Below, in pieces: positions 33,838-42,260 of a DNA stretch of 64,000 nt. Both the position numbers and the translations under genes were made by a program. Each line of letters starts with the position of its first letter. The first letter of the stretch is position 1. Below the pieces are notes generated by a model, which was not told the origin of the DNA, searched no databases, and saw only the letters and a program-made list of their open reading frames with translations. This stretch comes from Haladaptatus caseinilyticus (GTDB taxonomy: Archaea; Halobacteriota; Halobacteria; Halobacteriales; Haladaptataceae): NCBI RefSeq assembly GCF_026248685.1, contig NZ_CP111036.1, positions 1,364,001-1,428,000 of the forward strand. Reading direction: 5' to 3'.

Positions 33838-35817
33838 ATGGGACAAACACTGACGGAAAAGATTCTCGACGACCACCTCGTCGAGGGCGAACTCGAAACC
33901 GGTGAGGAAATCGGAATCGAGATCGACCAAGTTCTCACACAGGACACGACTGGAACCCTCGTCTGGCTCCAGTTCGAGGCGCTCGACATGGACGAGGTCC
34001 AGACCGAGGTCGCCGCGCAGTACTGTGACCACCAGACGTACCAGTTCGACTTCAAGAACACGGACGACCACCGATTCCTTCGCTCGGCGGCAGGCACGTT
34101 CGGCGCACACTACTCCCGCCCCGGCAACGGTATCTGTCACAACGTCCACAAGGAGAACTTCGCCGCACCCGGCAAGACGATGCTCGGTTCGGACTCCCAC
34201 ACGCCAACCCCCGGCGGACTTGGTGAACTCGCGATCGGTTCCGGCGGTCTCGACGTCGCGGTCGCTATGGGTGGCGGCCCGTACTACATCGAGATGCCCG
34301 AAATCGTCAGCGTCCGACTCGAAGGCGAACTCCCGGAATGGGCAACTGCCAAGGACGTTATCCTCGAGATGCTCCGTCGCTTCTCCGTGAAAGGCGGCGT
34401 CGGCAAAATCTTCGAATACACCGGCCCAGGCGTCGAAACACTCACCGTCCCCGAGCGAACGACCATCACGAACATGGGGACGGAACTCGGCGCGACGACT
34501 TCCATCTTCCCAACCGACGAGGAGACGAAAGATTGGCTCTCCCGACTCGGCCGTGAGGACGAGTACGTCGAACTCACGCCCGACGACGATGCGGAGTACG
34601 ACGACGAAGTCGTCATCGACCTCTCCGACCTCGAACCGCTCATCGCGAAGCCGTCGATGCCGGACAACGTCGTTCCCGTCCGTGAAGTCGCCGGTGAATC
34701 CGTCGATCAGGTGATCCTCGGTTCCTGTACGAACGGTGGCTACGAGGACATCCTCCCCGCCGCGAAGATGCTCGAAGGTCGTACGGTCGACCGAAAAACC
34801 GACCTCATCGTCGCACCCGGTTCCAAACAGGCCTCCGAGATGCTCGCCCGTGAGGGCTGGGTCGCGGAGATGATGGCGGCTGGCGTCAACTTCTCCGAGG
34901 CGACCTGTGGTGCCTGTATCGGTATCGGCCACGTTCCGGCATCCGACTCCGTCTCACTCCGAACCTTCAACCGCAACTTCGAGGGTCGGTCCGGTATCGA
35001 AGACGACTCGGTGTACCTCTGCTCGCCGGAAGTCGCCACGGCGGCGGCGATCAAGGGCGAAATCATCGACCCACGCGACCTCGCCGACGAACTCGGTGAC
35101 CTCGACGCACCGGGCATCGAAATGGGCGACCAGTACGGCAGTAGTGCCGACGACCCGGACCTCATCTCGCCCGACGAGGCCGTGGACGACGACCTCATCA
35201 AAGGTCCGAACATCGGCGACGTTCCACTGAAGGACGAACTCGAATCCGACCTCGAAGGTCCGGCCCTGCTCAAGATGCAGGACAACATCACGACCGACCA
35301 CATCATCCCTGCGACGCAGGACATCCTGATGTATCGGTCGAACATCCCAAAACTCTCCGAGTTCACCCTCTCGCGCGTTGACGACTCGTTCGCACAGCGC
35401 GCACTCGACGCCGACGGCGGATTCCTCGTCGCTGGTGAGAACTACGGCCAGGGTAGCTCCCGCGAACACGCGGCACTGTGCCCGATGTTCCTCGGTGTTG
35501 AAGGTGTTCTCGCACAGAGCTTCGCCCGCATCCACAAGGCGAACCTCTTCAACTTCGGTCTGCTCCCCCTCGAAATCGACGCGGACGATTACGAGAAGAT
35601 CGAGCAGGGCGACGACATCGAAGTCGTTGACGACGTTGCGGAAGCAGTTCGTTCCGGTCAGGAGGAGTTCACGGTTCGCGTGAACGACGACTGGGAACTC
35701 ACCGCAACCCTCGACGCCTCCGAACGCGAGCGTCGTATTCTCGCCGACGGTGGCAAGCTCTCGCACACGAAGAAGCAGGCCGAGTCCGGCGACAGCGCGG
35801 CACCTGCTGACGACTAG
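33838..35817 (+). CDS. acn: Aconitate hydratase
   Basis: The protein has 659 residues and the aconitase family order. 4Fe-4S cysteines appear in LGSCTNGGYED and in EATCGACIGIGH. Active-site segments include HKENFAAPGKTMLGSDSHTPT, QDNITTDHIIPA, and the swivel-domain ENYGQGSSREHAAL near the C-terminus. It isomerises citrate to isocitrate in the TCA cycle. The length fits the prokaryotic AcnA-like single-chain form common in haloarchaea. The start chosen is MGQTLTEKI; an upstream in-frame ATG at 33790 precedes the TATA box and is excluded. The gene stands alone, followed by a strong inverted repeat. Confidence 0.95.
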   Translation: MGQTLTEKILDDHLVEGELETGEEIGIEIDQVLTQDTTGTLVWLQFEALDMDEVQTEVAAQYCDHQTYQFDFKNTDDHRFLRSAAGTFGAHYSRPGNGICHNVHKENFAAPGKTMLGSDSHTPTPGGLGELAIGSGGLDVAVAMGGGPYYIEMPEIVSVRLEGELPEWATAKDVILEMLRRFSVKGGVGKIFEYTGPGVETLTVPERTTITNMGTELGATTSIFPTDEETKDWLSRLGREDEYVELTPDDDAEYDDEVVIDLSDLEPLIAKPSMPDNVVPVREVAGESVDQVILGSCTNGGYEDILPAAKMLEGRTVDRKTDLIVAPGSKQASEMLAREGWVAEMMAAGVNFSEATCGACIGIGHVPASDSVSLRTFNRNFEGRSGIEDDSVYLCSPEVATAAAIKGEIIDPRDLADELGDLDAPGIEMGDQYGSSADDPDLISPDEAVDDDLIKGPNIGDVPLKDELESDLEGPALLKMQDNITTDHIIPATQDILMYRSNIPKLSEFTLSRVDDSFAQRALDADGGFLVAGENYGQGSSREHAALCPMFLGVEGVLAQSFARIHKANLFNFGLLPLEIDADDYEKIEQGDDIEVVDDVAEAVRSGQEEFTVRVNDDWELTATLDASERERRILADGGKLSHTKKQAESGDSAAPADD

Positions 35818-35833
35818 AACCCACCTTTCAGCA

Positions 35834-35890
35834 ACCACCTTTTACGACGGTCGAGAGACGAAGAGCGGCGCGACCGTCGTAAAAGGTGGT
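35834..35890. repeat. Perfect 20-bp inverted repeat between acn and rimI
   Basis: The left arm ACCACCTTTTACGACGGTCG (35834-35853) and the right arm (35871-35890) are perfectly complementary, with a 17-base purine-rich loop. The right arm ends 9 bases before the rimI ATG. The same left-arm sequence recurs with one base changed at 37836. It could fold into a hairpin ending aconitase transcription, or be a dispersed palindromic element. Confidence 0.75.
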
Positions 35891-35899
35891 ATTTTAGGT

Positions 35900-36391
35900 A
35901 TGCGTGTCGAACCCTCATTTGTGACGACCACGGCGAGCGAAGCGAATACGCCAACTATCCGGCCCGCCGAAGACGCGGATTTACTCGCCATCTTCCGCAT
36001 CGAGAAGGCGTCGTTCAGCCAGCCGTGGCCGTTTTCGGCGTTCCAGCGCTATGTCGGTAAGCCGACGTTCCTCGTGGCGGTTGATGACTCGAAAGTTCTC
36101 GGCTACGTCGTCGCTGATATGGTCCCGAATCACGGCCGAGCACTCGGTCACATCAAAGATATCGCGGTGCATCCCGCCCGACGCGGGGAAGGTATCGGAC
36201 GGACGTTACTCGAACGCGCGCTCAACGGCCTCCGGGCACAAGGTGTCCACTCCGTCAAACTGGAGGTACGCCAGAGCAACGAAACGGCGATTTCGCTCTA
36301 TCAGGAGTTCGGCTTTCGATACCTTCGGACGGTGCCTCGCTACTACGGCGACGGAGAGAACGCACTCGTGATGATCGTCGAACTCGATTGA
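35900..36391 (+). CDS. rimI: RimI-like N-terminal protein acetyltransferase (GNAT)
   Basis: The protein has 163 residues. The GNAT acetyl-CoA site is clear: IKDIAVHPARRGEGIGRTLLERAL holds the Q/RxxGxG/A loop. The RimI-typical opening is IFRIEKASFSQPWPFSAF, and the C-terminus FRYLRTVPRYYGDGENALVMI is that of ribosomal-protein S18 alanine acetyltransferases. In archaea the homologue acetylates protein N-termini broadly. I start at ATG 35900 (MRVEPSFV), since earlier in-frame codons lie inside the aconitase gene and the inverted repeat. Only 9 bases separate the hairpin from the start, so the transcript leader is short. Confidence 0.88.
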   Translation: MRVEPSFVTTTASEANTPTIRPAEDADLLAIFRIEKASFSQPWPFSAFQRYVGKPTFLVAVDDSKVLGYVVADMVPNHGRALGHIKDIAVHPARRGEGIGRTLLERALNGLRAQGVHSVKLEVRQSNETAISLYQEFGFRYLRTVPRYYGDGENALVMIVELD

Positions 36392-36439
36392 CCCGCCCGA
36401 ACTGAACCGTTTTTCCGTCTGCGTTTCGTAGGGCGCGAC

Positions 36440-36901
36440 ATGGGATTTGCGTGTCCGGTCTGTGCGACGCCTCAGTCCGATGGGAAGCACCTCGCTAACC
36501 ACCTCGCGTTCGCCGCCATTCTCGGAGACGACGAACACGAAACGTGGTTGGACGAGCATGCACCGGGATGGAGCGAGGAGAGTCCGGACGAACTCGCGTC
36601 CCGCGTCACGGAGTACGCGTCGGAAGAGGAGTATCCCCAGATGTTCGAGGATACGGTTCACGACCACAGTCACCATCATCACGGTCAGCAGGAACTCGAT
36701 CAACACGGTCACGGCCAGCACGGCCATGGATTGGAGACCGAGCTGCAGCAAGCGGGAGGATACGGACGGGACGCAAATCTGGGCGCACAAGCCCAGTCCA
36801 TCATGAACGAAGCGCGTCGGATGACTGAAGCGATGCTGGACGACGAGGAGTTGGGGGACGATGATGCCGGAGACGGGGAGGACGAGGGCGAAAACGAGTA
36901 G
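36440..36901 (+). CDS. DUF5810-like protein, His-rich
   Basis: The protein has 153 residues. It starts MGFACPVCATPQSDGKHLANHLAFAA, a CxxC-x(~10)-HxxxH zinc-finger-like pattern, then HETWLDEHAPGW. Residues about 70-100 hold many histidines in HDHSHHHHGQQELDQHGHGQHGHG, which could bind metal. The end is strongly acidic. This is the family annotated as DUF5810 in haloarchaea, always with a DUF5809 protein next door, as here. No function is known. The pair follows rimI, and DUF5809 starts 25 bases after the stop, so the three may be co-transcribed. Confidence 0.75.
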   Translation: MGFACPVCATPQSDGKHLANHLAFAAILGDDEHETWLDEHAPGWSEESPDELASRVTEYASEEEYPQMFEDTVHDHSHHHHGQQELDQHGHGQHGHGLETELQQAGGYGRDANLGAQAQSIMNEARRMTEAMLDDEELGDDDAGDGEDEGENE

Positions 36902-36925
36902 TCCCCGGCCCGAGAAGCACTGGGT

Positions 36926-37339
36926 ATGGAAACTCACGGGATTTTCGCCCCGTCGGACGAGACGGAGGCGCGCGAACAGTACGAGACCGTCGGCCCGTCG
37001 GCCCAAACCGTCGTCAGGGAGTCGGCGAAGGCCATGGATTTCGACCGAGAGGAGTACGGCGAGCGTGTGACTAGTGACGTGGTCGAAACTGCACGGGACG
37101 CCCTTTTTGCTTCACTTCTAAAAATTTCGACTGGAACACGCGAGGAGTTCGAAGACGCGATACCGGACACGTTCGACGTTCACGAGGAGGGTAGTGAGAA
37201 CGTGGAAAACGTTGCGTGGCATATCGCACCTGCCGTAGAATCCGTTATTGCGGCCACGTATCACGAGAAGGAACGAGCGGCGGTCGCAACCCTCCAGCGA
37301 ATCGCCTTTGGTCGCATCTACCGGGATATCGTTCAGTAA
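36926..37339 (+). CDS. DUF5809-like protein
   Basis: The protein has 137 residues, acidic and all-helical in appearance. It opens METHGIFAPSDETEAREQYETV, followed by VVRESAKAMDFDREEYGERV and ending with FGRIYRDIVQ. No cysteines, no catalytic motif. It is the partner family of the preceding DUF5810-like gene; the two are neighbours in many haloarchaea, which supports a shared but unknown role. It is convergent with the DtxR-type regulator, with 17 bases between stops. Confidence 0.75.
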   Translation: METHGIFAPSDETEAREQYETVGPSAQTVVRESAKAMDFDREEYGERVTSDVVETARDALFASLLKISTGTREEFEDAIPDTFDVHEEGSENVENVAWHIAPAVESVIAATYHEKERAAVATLQRIAFGRIYRDIVQ

Positions 37340-37356
37340 CACCGGTCGTTCGAAAA

Positions 37357-37791
37357 TCAGGTATCGCCACGCACGTCGTCACAGCACTCGCTGTACTCGG
37401 TTTGAGGCGCACTGCACTGTCCAGCACACGGGTGATTGATTAGTTCGCGAAGTCGCGCCGCAACCTCGTCGGAGAGCGCCTGTCCCATTTCGCGTGCTTC
37501 CTCGGGGCTCTCGATTTCGAGGTCGTCGGCGAGGAAGTTCTCTGCGAGGCAGTGTTTCCACATCACTTCGCGGGCCGTCTCCTCACCTTCGTCCGTGAGC
37601 GTCGCACCCTTGTACTTCTCGTAGGTTGCGAGGTCGCGCGACTCGAGCGCGGTGAGCATTTCGGTGACGCTGGCGGCACTCACGTCGAGGGCAGTCGCCA
37701 GTTCGCCGGTTTTCGCCGGGCGACCGGTGCTCTCGCTCACGAGATGTATCGTGCTGAGGTAGCGCCCGACACTCGCGGAAACCTCACTCAT
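37357..37791 (-). CDS. DtxR/MntR-family metal-dependent repressor
   Basis: The protein has 144 residues, with an N-terminal winged helix (YLSTIHLVSESTGRPAKTGELATALDVSAASVTEMLTAL, 8-46) and a dimerisation/metal-binding part (GEETAREVMWKHCLAENFL). It ends with a Cys-rich tail (HPCAGQCSAPQTEYSECCDD) of five cysteines, unusual for the short DtxR/MntR branch. The tail may form or sense an extra metal site. Family members repress Fe or Mn uptake genes when metal is plentiful. A palindrome at its own promoter suggests autoregulation. The target metal is not decidable. Confidence 0.85.
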   Translation of the reverse strand: MSEVSASVGRYLSTIHLVSESTGRPAKTGELATALDVSAASVTEMLTALESRDLATYEKYKGATLTDEGEETAREVMWKHCLAENFLADDLEIESPEEAREMGQALSDEVAARLRELINHPCAGQCSAPQTEYSECCDDVRGDT

Positions 37792-37796
37792 CGTCT

Positions 37797-37806
37797 ACAC
37801 ATGTGT
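37797..37806. promoter_or_regulatory. Palindromic operator at the DtxR-type gene start
   Basis: ACACATGTGT is a perfect 10-base palindrome 5 bases upstream of the ATG at 37791 and lies between it and the TATA-like GATTTATGCC (37815-37824). A repressor bound here would cover the transcription start of a leaderless mRNA. The DtxR product is the natural candidate. Confidence 0.55.
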
Positions 37807-37835
37807 GCAGGACAGGCATAAATCCATCCCTCAAG

Positions 37836-37913
37836 ACCACCTTTTACCACGGTCGAGCGGCAGGGCCAGTGCGAATCGCACTGGCCCTGCCCGTCTCCCG
37901 TAAAAGCTGGACC
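37836..37913. repeat. Nested inverted repeat, relative of the acn-rimI element
   Basis: The outer left arm ACCACCTTTTACCACGGTCG differs by one base from the 35834 arm; the outer right arm (CCGTAAAAGCTGGACC) is a diverged partner. Inside is a 15-bp perfect hairpin, GGCAGGGCCAGTGCG (37859-37873) and its complement (37877-37891) with a 3-base loop. It lies between the divergent DtxR and NUDIX genes. An internal extra hairpin makes it a composite of the first element. Confidence 0.7.
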
Positions 37914-38035
37914 AAAAAACTCTTCCCTCATTTCGCTCTGCTCCGTTCGGTCGTTGGCCCACTCGCTCGTCGCGTTGCTCCTCACTCGCGGAGAGAACAC
38001 TCATCATCTCACACCCCCACGACCCAACCTTCCGA

Positions 38036-38042
38036 TTTTAAG
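38036..38042 (+). promoter_or_regulatory. TATA-like box of the NUDIX operon
   Basis: TTTTAAG lies 31 bases before the ATG at 38067, the usual place for a leaderless haloarchaeal promoter. It drives the two tandem NUDIX genes and possibly rhodanese. Confidence 0.5.
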
Positions 38043-38066
38043 CCCCTTCCGTAACATTTCACGACT

Positions 38067-38618
38067 ATGACTGACGACTGGCGTGACCACGACTGGCCGG
38101 TGCTCGAATCGGAAGTCGAGTACGAAACCGGCTGGTATACGGGCGGCTACGACCTCGTGGAGCAACCCGACGGGACGACGAAGAAATATTACTGGGCCGA
38201 ACTCCCACCAGCAGTCGTCGTACTGGCGGTTGCGGGCGACGACATCGTCTTCGTCGAGCAGTATCGACCCGCGATTCGAGAAGCCTGCTTGGAGTGTCCC
38301 GCCGGAATCGTCGAGGATGGCGAATCCTACACCACCGCGGGGGCACGGGAACTCCGGGAGGAAACGGGGTTCGACGCGAACAACCTCGCACTGCTTGAAA
38401 CGTTTTGGGTTGCGACGGGCGTCCTCCGCCACGAACGCGGTATCGTCTTCGCCGACGGATTGACGCCGACCGACCAAAACTTGGACGACAACGAGTTCCT
38501 CTCGGTCCGATCGATACCGGTCGAGGACGCTCTCGACGCGGCCCGTGAGGCTCCCGCAAACGACGCAACTATCGAGGCGCTGCTCCTCGCCAGCGAGGCC
38601 GGTTTCATCGACGGATGA
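38067..38618 (+). CDS. NUDIX hydrolase, ADP-ribose pyrophosphatase-like (first of tandem pair)
   Basis: The protein has 183 residues. Its NUDIX box is GIVEDGESYTTAGARELREETGF (residues 80-102), with RELREE binding Mg2+. It opens with a beta-rich section in which aspartate and glutamate are abundant (VLESEVEYETGWYTGGYDLV). The family cleaves nucleoside diphosphate-linked compounds, typically ADP-ribose, to AMP and sugar phosphate. It ends with the 4-base overlap ATGA onto the next NUDIX gene, with which it shares about one third of its residues by eye. That makes a tandem duplication. Confidence 0.88.
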   Translation: MTDDWRDHDWPVLESEVEYETGWYTGGYDLVEQPDGTTKKYYWAELPPAVVVLAVAGDDIVFVEQYRPAIREACLECPAGIVEDGESYTTAGARELREETGFDANNLALLETFWVATGVLRHERGIVFADGLTPTDQNLDDNEFLSVRSIPVEDALDAAREAPANDATIEALLLASEAGFIDG

Positions 38619-39133
38619 ACTGGAAACGTCGCGCGCGACGGGGTATCACGCTGCTCGGCCACGCCGTGGGATACGATTCCCTCGAACGTCCCGATGGAAA
38701 GCACGTTCGTCGTCTCTGGTTCGACCCGCCGGACTCGGTGGCAATCGTGGCCCGCTCGGGAGATGAACTCGTGCTTATCGAGGAGTACCGCCCACGACTC
38801 GGGGAACGGGTGCTCTCCTGCCCTGCGGGACGGCGCGACCCCAGAGAATCCTACGAACGCGCCGCCAAACGCGAACTTCGCGAGGAAACGGGTTACGAAG
38901 CCGAACACGTCGAACTCCTCGAAACGTACTATCCGACGGCAGGAATGCGAAAACGACGAGCCGTCGTCTTCGCCGATGATCTCACGCCGGGAGCGCAACG
39001 CCTCGAACCTGACGAGTTCATCGAGGTACGGACGGTTCCAGTCGAGGACGCTCTCGATGTCGTCCGTTCCGGCACGACCTGTGGGTGGTCGCTTCCGCCT
39101 TTGCTGCTCGCCGAAGAAGCAGGACTGCTTTGA
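38615..39133 (+). CDS. NUDIX hydrolase, ADP-ribose pyrophosphatase-like (second of tandem pair)
   Basis: The protein has 172 residues, with the NUDIX box GRRDPRESYERAAKRELREETGY (residues 72-94), RELREE intact. The beginning is basic (MNWKRRARRGITLLG) instead of the acidic opening of its partner, so the two may differ in partner or substrate. The start is fixed by the ATGA overlap with the preceding gene, a sign of translational coupling. Segments VVFADDLTPGAQRLEPDEFIEV and IVFADGLTPTDQNLDDNEF in the partner match closely. Both probably hydrolyse ADP-ribose-type substrates. Confidence 0.88.
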   Translation: MNWKRRARRGITLLGHAVGYDSLERPDGKHVRRLWFDPPDSVAIVARSGDELVLIEEYRPRLGERVLSCPAGRRDPRESYERAAKRELREETGYEAEHVELLETYYPTAGMRKRRAVVFADDLTPGAQRLEPDEFIEVRTVPVEDALDVVRSGTTCGWSLPPLLLAEEAGLL

Positions 39134-39194
39134 CCGATTTTCGACCGGAAGAGGACCGGGTCGCTTATTCCGTCGGCGTTCATATGTCGTCCCG

Positions 39195-39542
39195 ATGGAC
39201 GGGGAAATCTCCACGGACGACGTTCACGAACTCATAGAGACTAACGCTGACGTGCGCATCGTTGATATTCGGCCACAGTCGCAGTTCGAACGCGGCCATA
39301 TTCCCGGTAGCGAAAATATCCCGTTTCACACGCTTCCACAACGTGTTTCCGAGTTGGACGATGCCGACCGCGTCGTCACCGTCTGCCCCCTCGGAAAATC
39401 GAGCGTGCAGGCCGCCCGACTCATCAGTTCGTATGAGGGTGTACCGGCGGACGCTCACGTCGAAAGTATGGCCGGTGGCTTAGAAGAGTGGGACCACGAA
39501 CTCGAATCGGTCAACAGTCCCGAGTCCGACGCACCGTTTTAG
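39195..39542 (+). CDS. Rhodanese-like sulfurtransferase domain protein
   Basis: The protein has 115 residues and one rhodanese domain. It starts MDGEISTDDVHELI, with DIRPQSQFERGHIPGSENI (CH2A region) and the active-site loop VCPLGKSS with Cys64. The cysteine can take up sulfur as a persulfide and pass it on, for example to thiocarboxylates or tRNA-thiolation proteins. The start is ATG 39195. It lies 61 bases after the NUDIX pair on the same strand. A single-domain length is normal for haloarchaea. Confidence 0.88.
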   Translation: MDGEISTDDVHELIETNADVRIVDIRPQSQFERGHIPGSENIPFHTLPQRVSELDDADRVVTVCPLGKSSVQAARLISSYEGVPADAHVESMAGGLEEWDHELESVNSPESDAPF

Positions 39543-39660
39543 ATTGCATCGCTCGTCGAGTTCGGCCGTAGCCGTCACGATACCTCTCTCGGGGGTATAA
39601 ATGGCCTCGATCCGTTTGAGGCCGCTCTCTCAAAACTCGAGGGTCAACTACTGATACTCG

Positions 39661-39978
<318 letters not shown>

Positions 39979-40019
39979 CTATTAAACAGTGTCGGGTATG
40001 TTGCCATGTCAGGTGGTAT

Positions 40020-42260
40020 TTATCCACTTGGTTTCCGACGTCGTGACCCTCGAACGATGTCATTTACGAGCGACACCGCTTCGTCCGCGTGTTCTCGACT
40101 CACGTCGCCTGCATACCGCGCTCGTTCGTACAACGATCCGACACGTTGTGCCCGGTCGTCCACGCCGACGTGCGAAAGTGCAGCGAGATATTCGCGTGGC
40201 GTTTCACCTGTACGTCGTGTCCGATGTTTTCGAGAGAGGTGATACTCCAGCCGGCCGAAAGCACGTTCGACGTCCGTTTCGGGGTTGTCGCGTGGTTGCC
40301 AACGCACCCACACCGCTCGATATGCCCGCTGGAGCACGCCACTCCGTCTCGCCGTGAGCAGCAGTCCAGTGACCAACAATCCACCGTACAACAGCTGTTC
40401 CCTCGACGGCATACTGAATGGAATCTCACTCCCACCACTCACCGACGCGTTCGCCGTCGTTTCGGTCGATGTTGCCACGCTCGTTCCGCCGCCGATTGGA
40501 TTCGGCTGATTTTGGGGGTCGGGTTGCGGACCGTCGATTTCGCTGCTCGTCGAGTTCTCTTCGTCCGTCGTCGTGGTTGTGGTCGTTGTCGTCGTAGTTT
40601 CTGTCGGTTCGGGCGTCCACGATCCGTTCTCGCTCCCAGCGACGTCGATTCGCGTTTCGTCGTTCGCTCGCGCTTCCTCGACCATTTCATCCTCCGCGGC
40701 CGACCGTGGGTCACTCGGCGTCGGGTCGAACCGAACCCAGCCAGTGTTGGGGAAGTACACTTCTACCCATGCGTGTGAGTCGAGACCTCTGACGACCCAT
40801 TCGTCCTCGGAGACGCGTTGTCCCGAGGTGTACCCGGTGACGAACCGTGCTGGAATTCCCTGCGTCCGAAGCATCGTGACCATCGACGTGGCGTAGTACA
40901 CACAGTACCCCTTCTCCATGTCGAAAACGAACGAATCGGCGACGTCCCCTTTCGGCTTCTCGACGTCGAGTGAGTACCGTTTGTTCTCTTCAAGCCACGA
41001 TTCGACGATGGCTGCCTTCTCGTACGGGGTATCCGCCTCGGCGGTAATCCGATTCGTCTTTTCTTCTAACCGGTCCGGCGTTGTTCCGGGCAACTGCGTG
41101 TACTGTCGTTTCAGCCCCGTCGGGTAGTCGGTTCCGGCATCCCGCAACTCGTCCATATTTTTCGTGGGAACACGACTGACGACGCTGTACGTCTGGTCTC
41201 TCGTCAGCGCGCTTTTCGGTGACAATCCGCCGACGCTACTGATCCGCGTTTTTTCCCTTGCGTTGCCGATGACTCGTACCGGCTTCCATGCCGCGGGCAT
41301 CGCGCTGACGCGGTCCGCCTCGACGGTAACCGTTTGTCGCACTTCGTAGGAACTTCCCGGTGGCGGAGACTGGTCGTCGTATGGGCGACTGCTGCCGGTG
41401 CGAACCCAGTCGCTGCCAGTGTAGCGGTCGTACGACCCGACTTTCCAGTAGCCCCCATGGTTCGCTGTTACGGTGTACTGGACCTTCGGCGAGAGTTCGA
41501 TGCTCCCCTGCACCGCGACGCGCTGATCGTTGCTGATGAGTCCACCACTCCCCCCAGTGCCACTCCCGCCACTCGGGAGAATCGGACTCGCGCTCCCGCC
41601 CGGAACGACGCTAATCGTCGTCGAGAGGAGTACCATCGCGACCAAAGCCACAGCCAACACGTCCATCTGTGCGACGGTGCCGCCGTACCGGGACATCGTC
41701 CCGAAGGCGACGATACCGAGTGCGCCGACCATCCCGATGAGGGTCACGAACGCTCCCGCGTCACCGGTGAGGACGAAGAAACCGAGTACTGCTCCGCCGC
41801 TCGCCGCGGCGAGACCGTACCGCCGTCGGAAAACGAGATACCACGGAACGAAGACGGCACCCGGTGCGACGCTCAGCGCCCACGTCTCTATCTCGCGCAT
41901 CATCTCCACTGACAACCCAGTCAGCAGTGCGACGGTGTCGGCGATGATGCGACTCGACTGGGACAGGGTGAGATACGCCCCGGGAACCGTCGCATAGTAA
42001 CTGAACAGGCCAATGGTGAGTAAAACCGCGCCGAAGACGAACGCTGTCCATGCTGGAAGCTTCCGTGCGAGCAACATCGCTCCGACGAGCGACCCTGCGA
42101 CCAGCAACAACAAATCGTCCGCCGCGCTGACGACGTTCGTGATGCGATACAGGATGCTCAGATACGACCAAATGAGCACTGCGGTCGACGAGACGGCAAG
42201 CCAGTGATACGGAATCGTTACCCCGCCTAACTGCAGGTGGTCGTCCTGCATCGTGCTCAT
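40020..42260 (-). CDS. TgpA-like membrane transglutaminase-domain protein
   Basis: The protein has 746 residues. The first ~210 hold about 6-7 membrane helices, then an outer transglutaminase-like domain. Its Cys is in KGYCVYYATSMVTMLRTQGIP, the His in LDSHAWVEVYFP and the Asp in GWVRFDPTP, the catalytic triad. A threonine-rich linker (TETTTTTTTTTTT) leads to a last helix and a DUF4129-like cytosolic tail. The family is always near MoxR AAA and DUF58 genes, as here, where the three overlap or abut in one operon. Such sets are thought to process or assemble surface proteins; the reaction is unknown. ATGA overlaps the end of DUF58. Confidence 0.85.
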   Translation of the reverse strand: MSTMQDDHLQLGGVTIPYHWLAVSSTAVLIWSYLSILYRITNVVSAADDLLLLVAGSLVGAMLLARKLPAWTAFVFGAVLLTIGLFSYYATVPGAYLTLSQSSRIIADTVALLTGLSVEMMREIETWALSVAPGAVFVPWYLVFRRRYGLAAASGGAVLGFFVLTGDAGAFVTLIGMVGALGIVAFGTMSRYGGTVAQMDVLAVALVAMVLLSTTISVVPGGSASPILPSGGSGTGGSGGLISNDQRVAVQGSIELSPKVQYTVTANHGGYWKVGSYDRYTGSDWVRTGSSRPYDDQSPPPGSSYEVRQTVTVEADRVSAMPAAWKPVRVIGNAREKTRISSVGGLSPKSALTRDQTYSVVSRVPTKNMDELRDAGTDYPTGLKRQYTQLPGTTPDRLEEKTNRITAEADTPYEKAAIVESWLEENKRYSLDVEKPKGDVADSFVFDMEKGYCVYYATSMVTMLRTQGIPARFVTGYTSGQRVSEDEWVVRGLDSHAWVEVYFPNTGWVRFDPTPSDPRSAAEDEMVEEARANDETRIDVAGSENGSWTPEPTETTTTTTTTTTTDEENSTSSEIDGPQPDPQNQPNPIGGGTSVATSTETTANASVSGGSEIPFSMPSREQLLYGGLLVTGLLLTARRSGVLQRAYRAVWVRWQPRDNPETDVERAFGRLEYHLSRKHRTRRTGETPREYLAALSHVGVDDRAQRVGSLYERARYAGDVSREHADEAVSLVNDIVRGSRRRKPSG

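Noticed and set aside
40560-40600. Possible simple-sequence repeat (ACG/CGT-rich) in the transglutaminase gene
   Set aside because: It encodes a threonine-rich linker and is explained by the protein.
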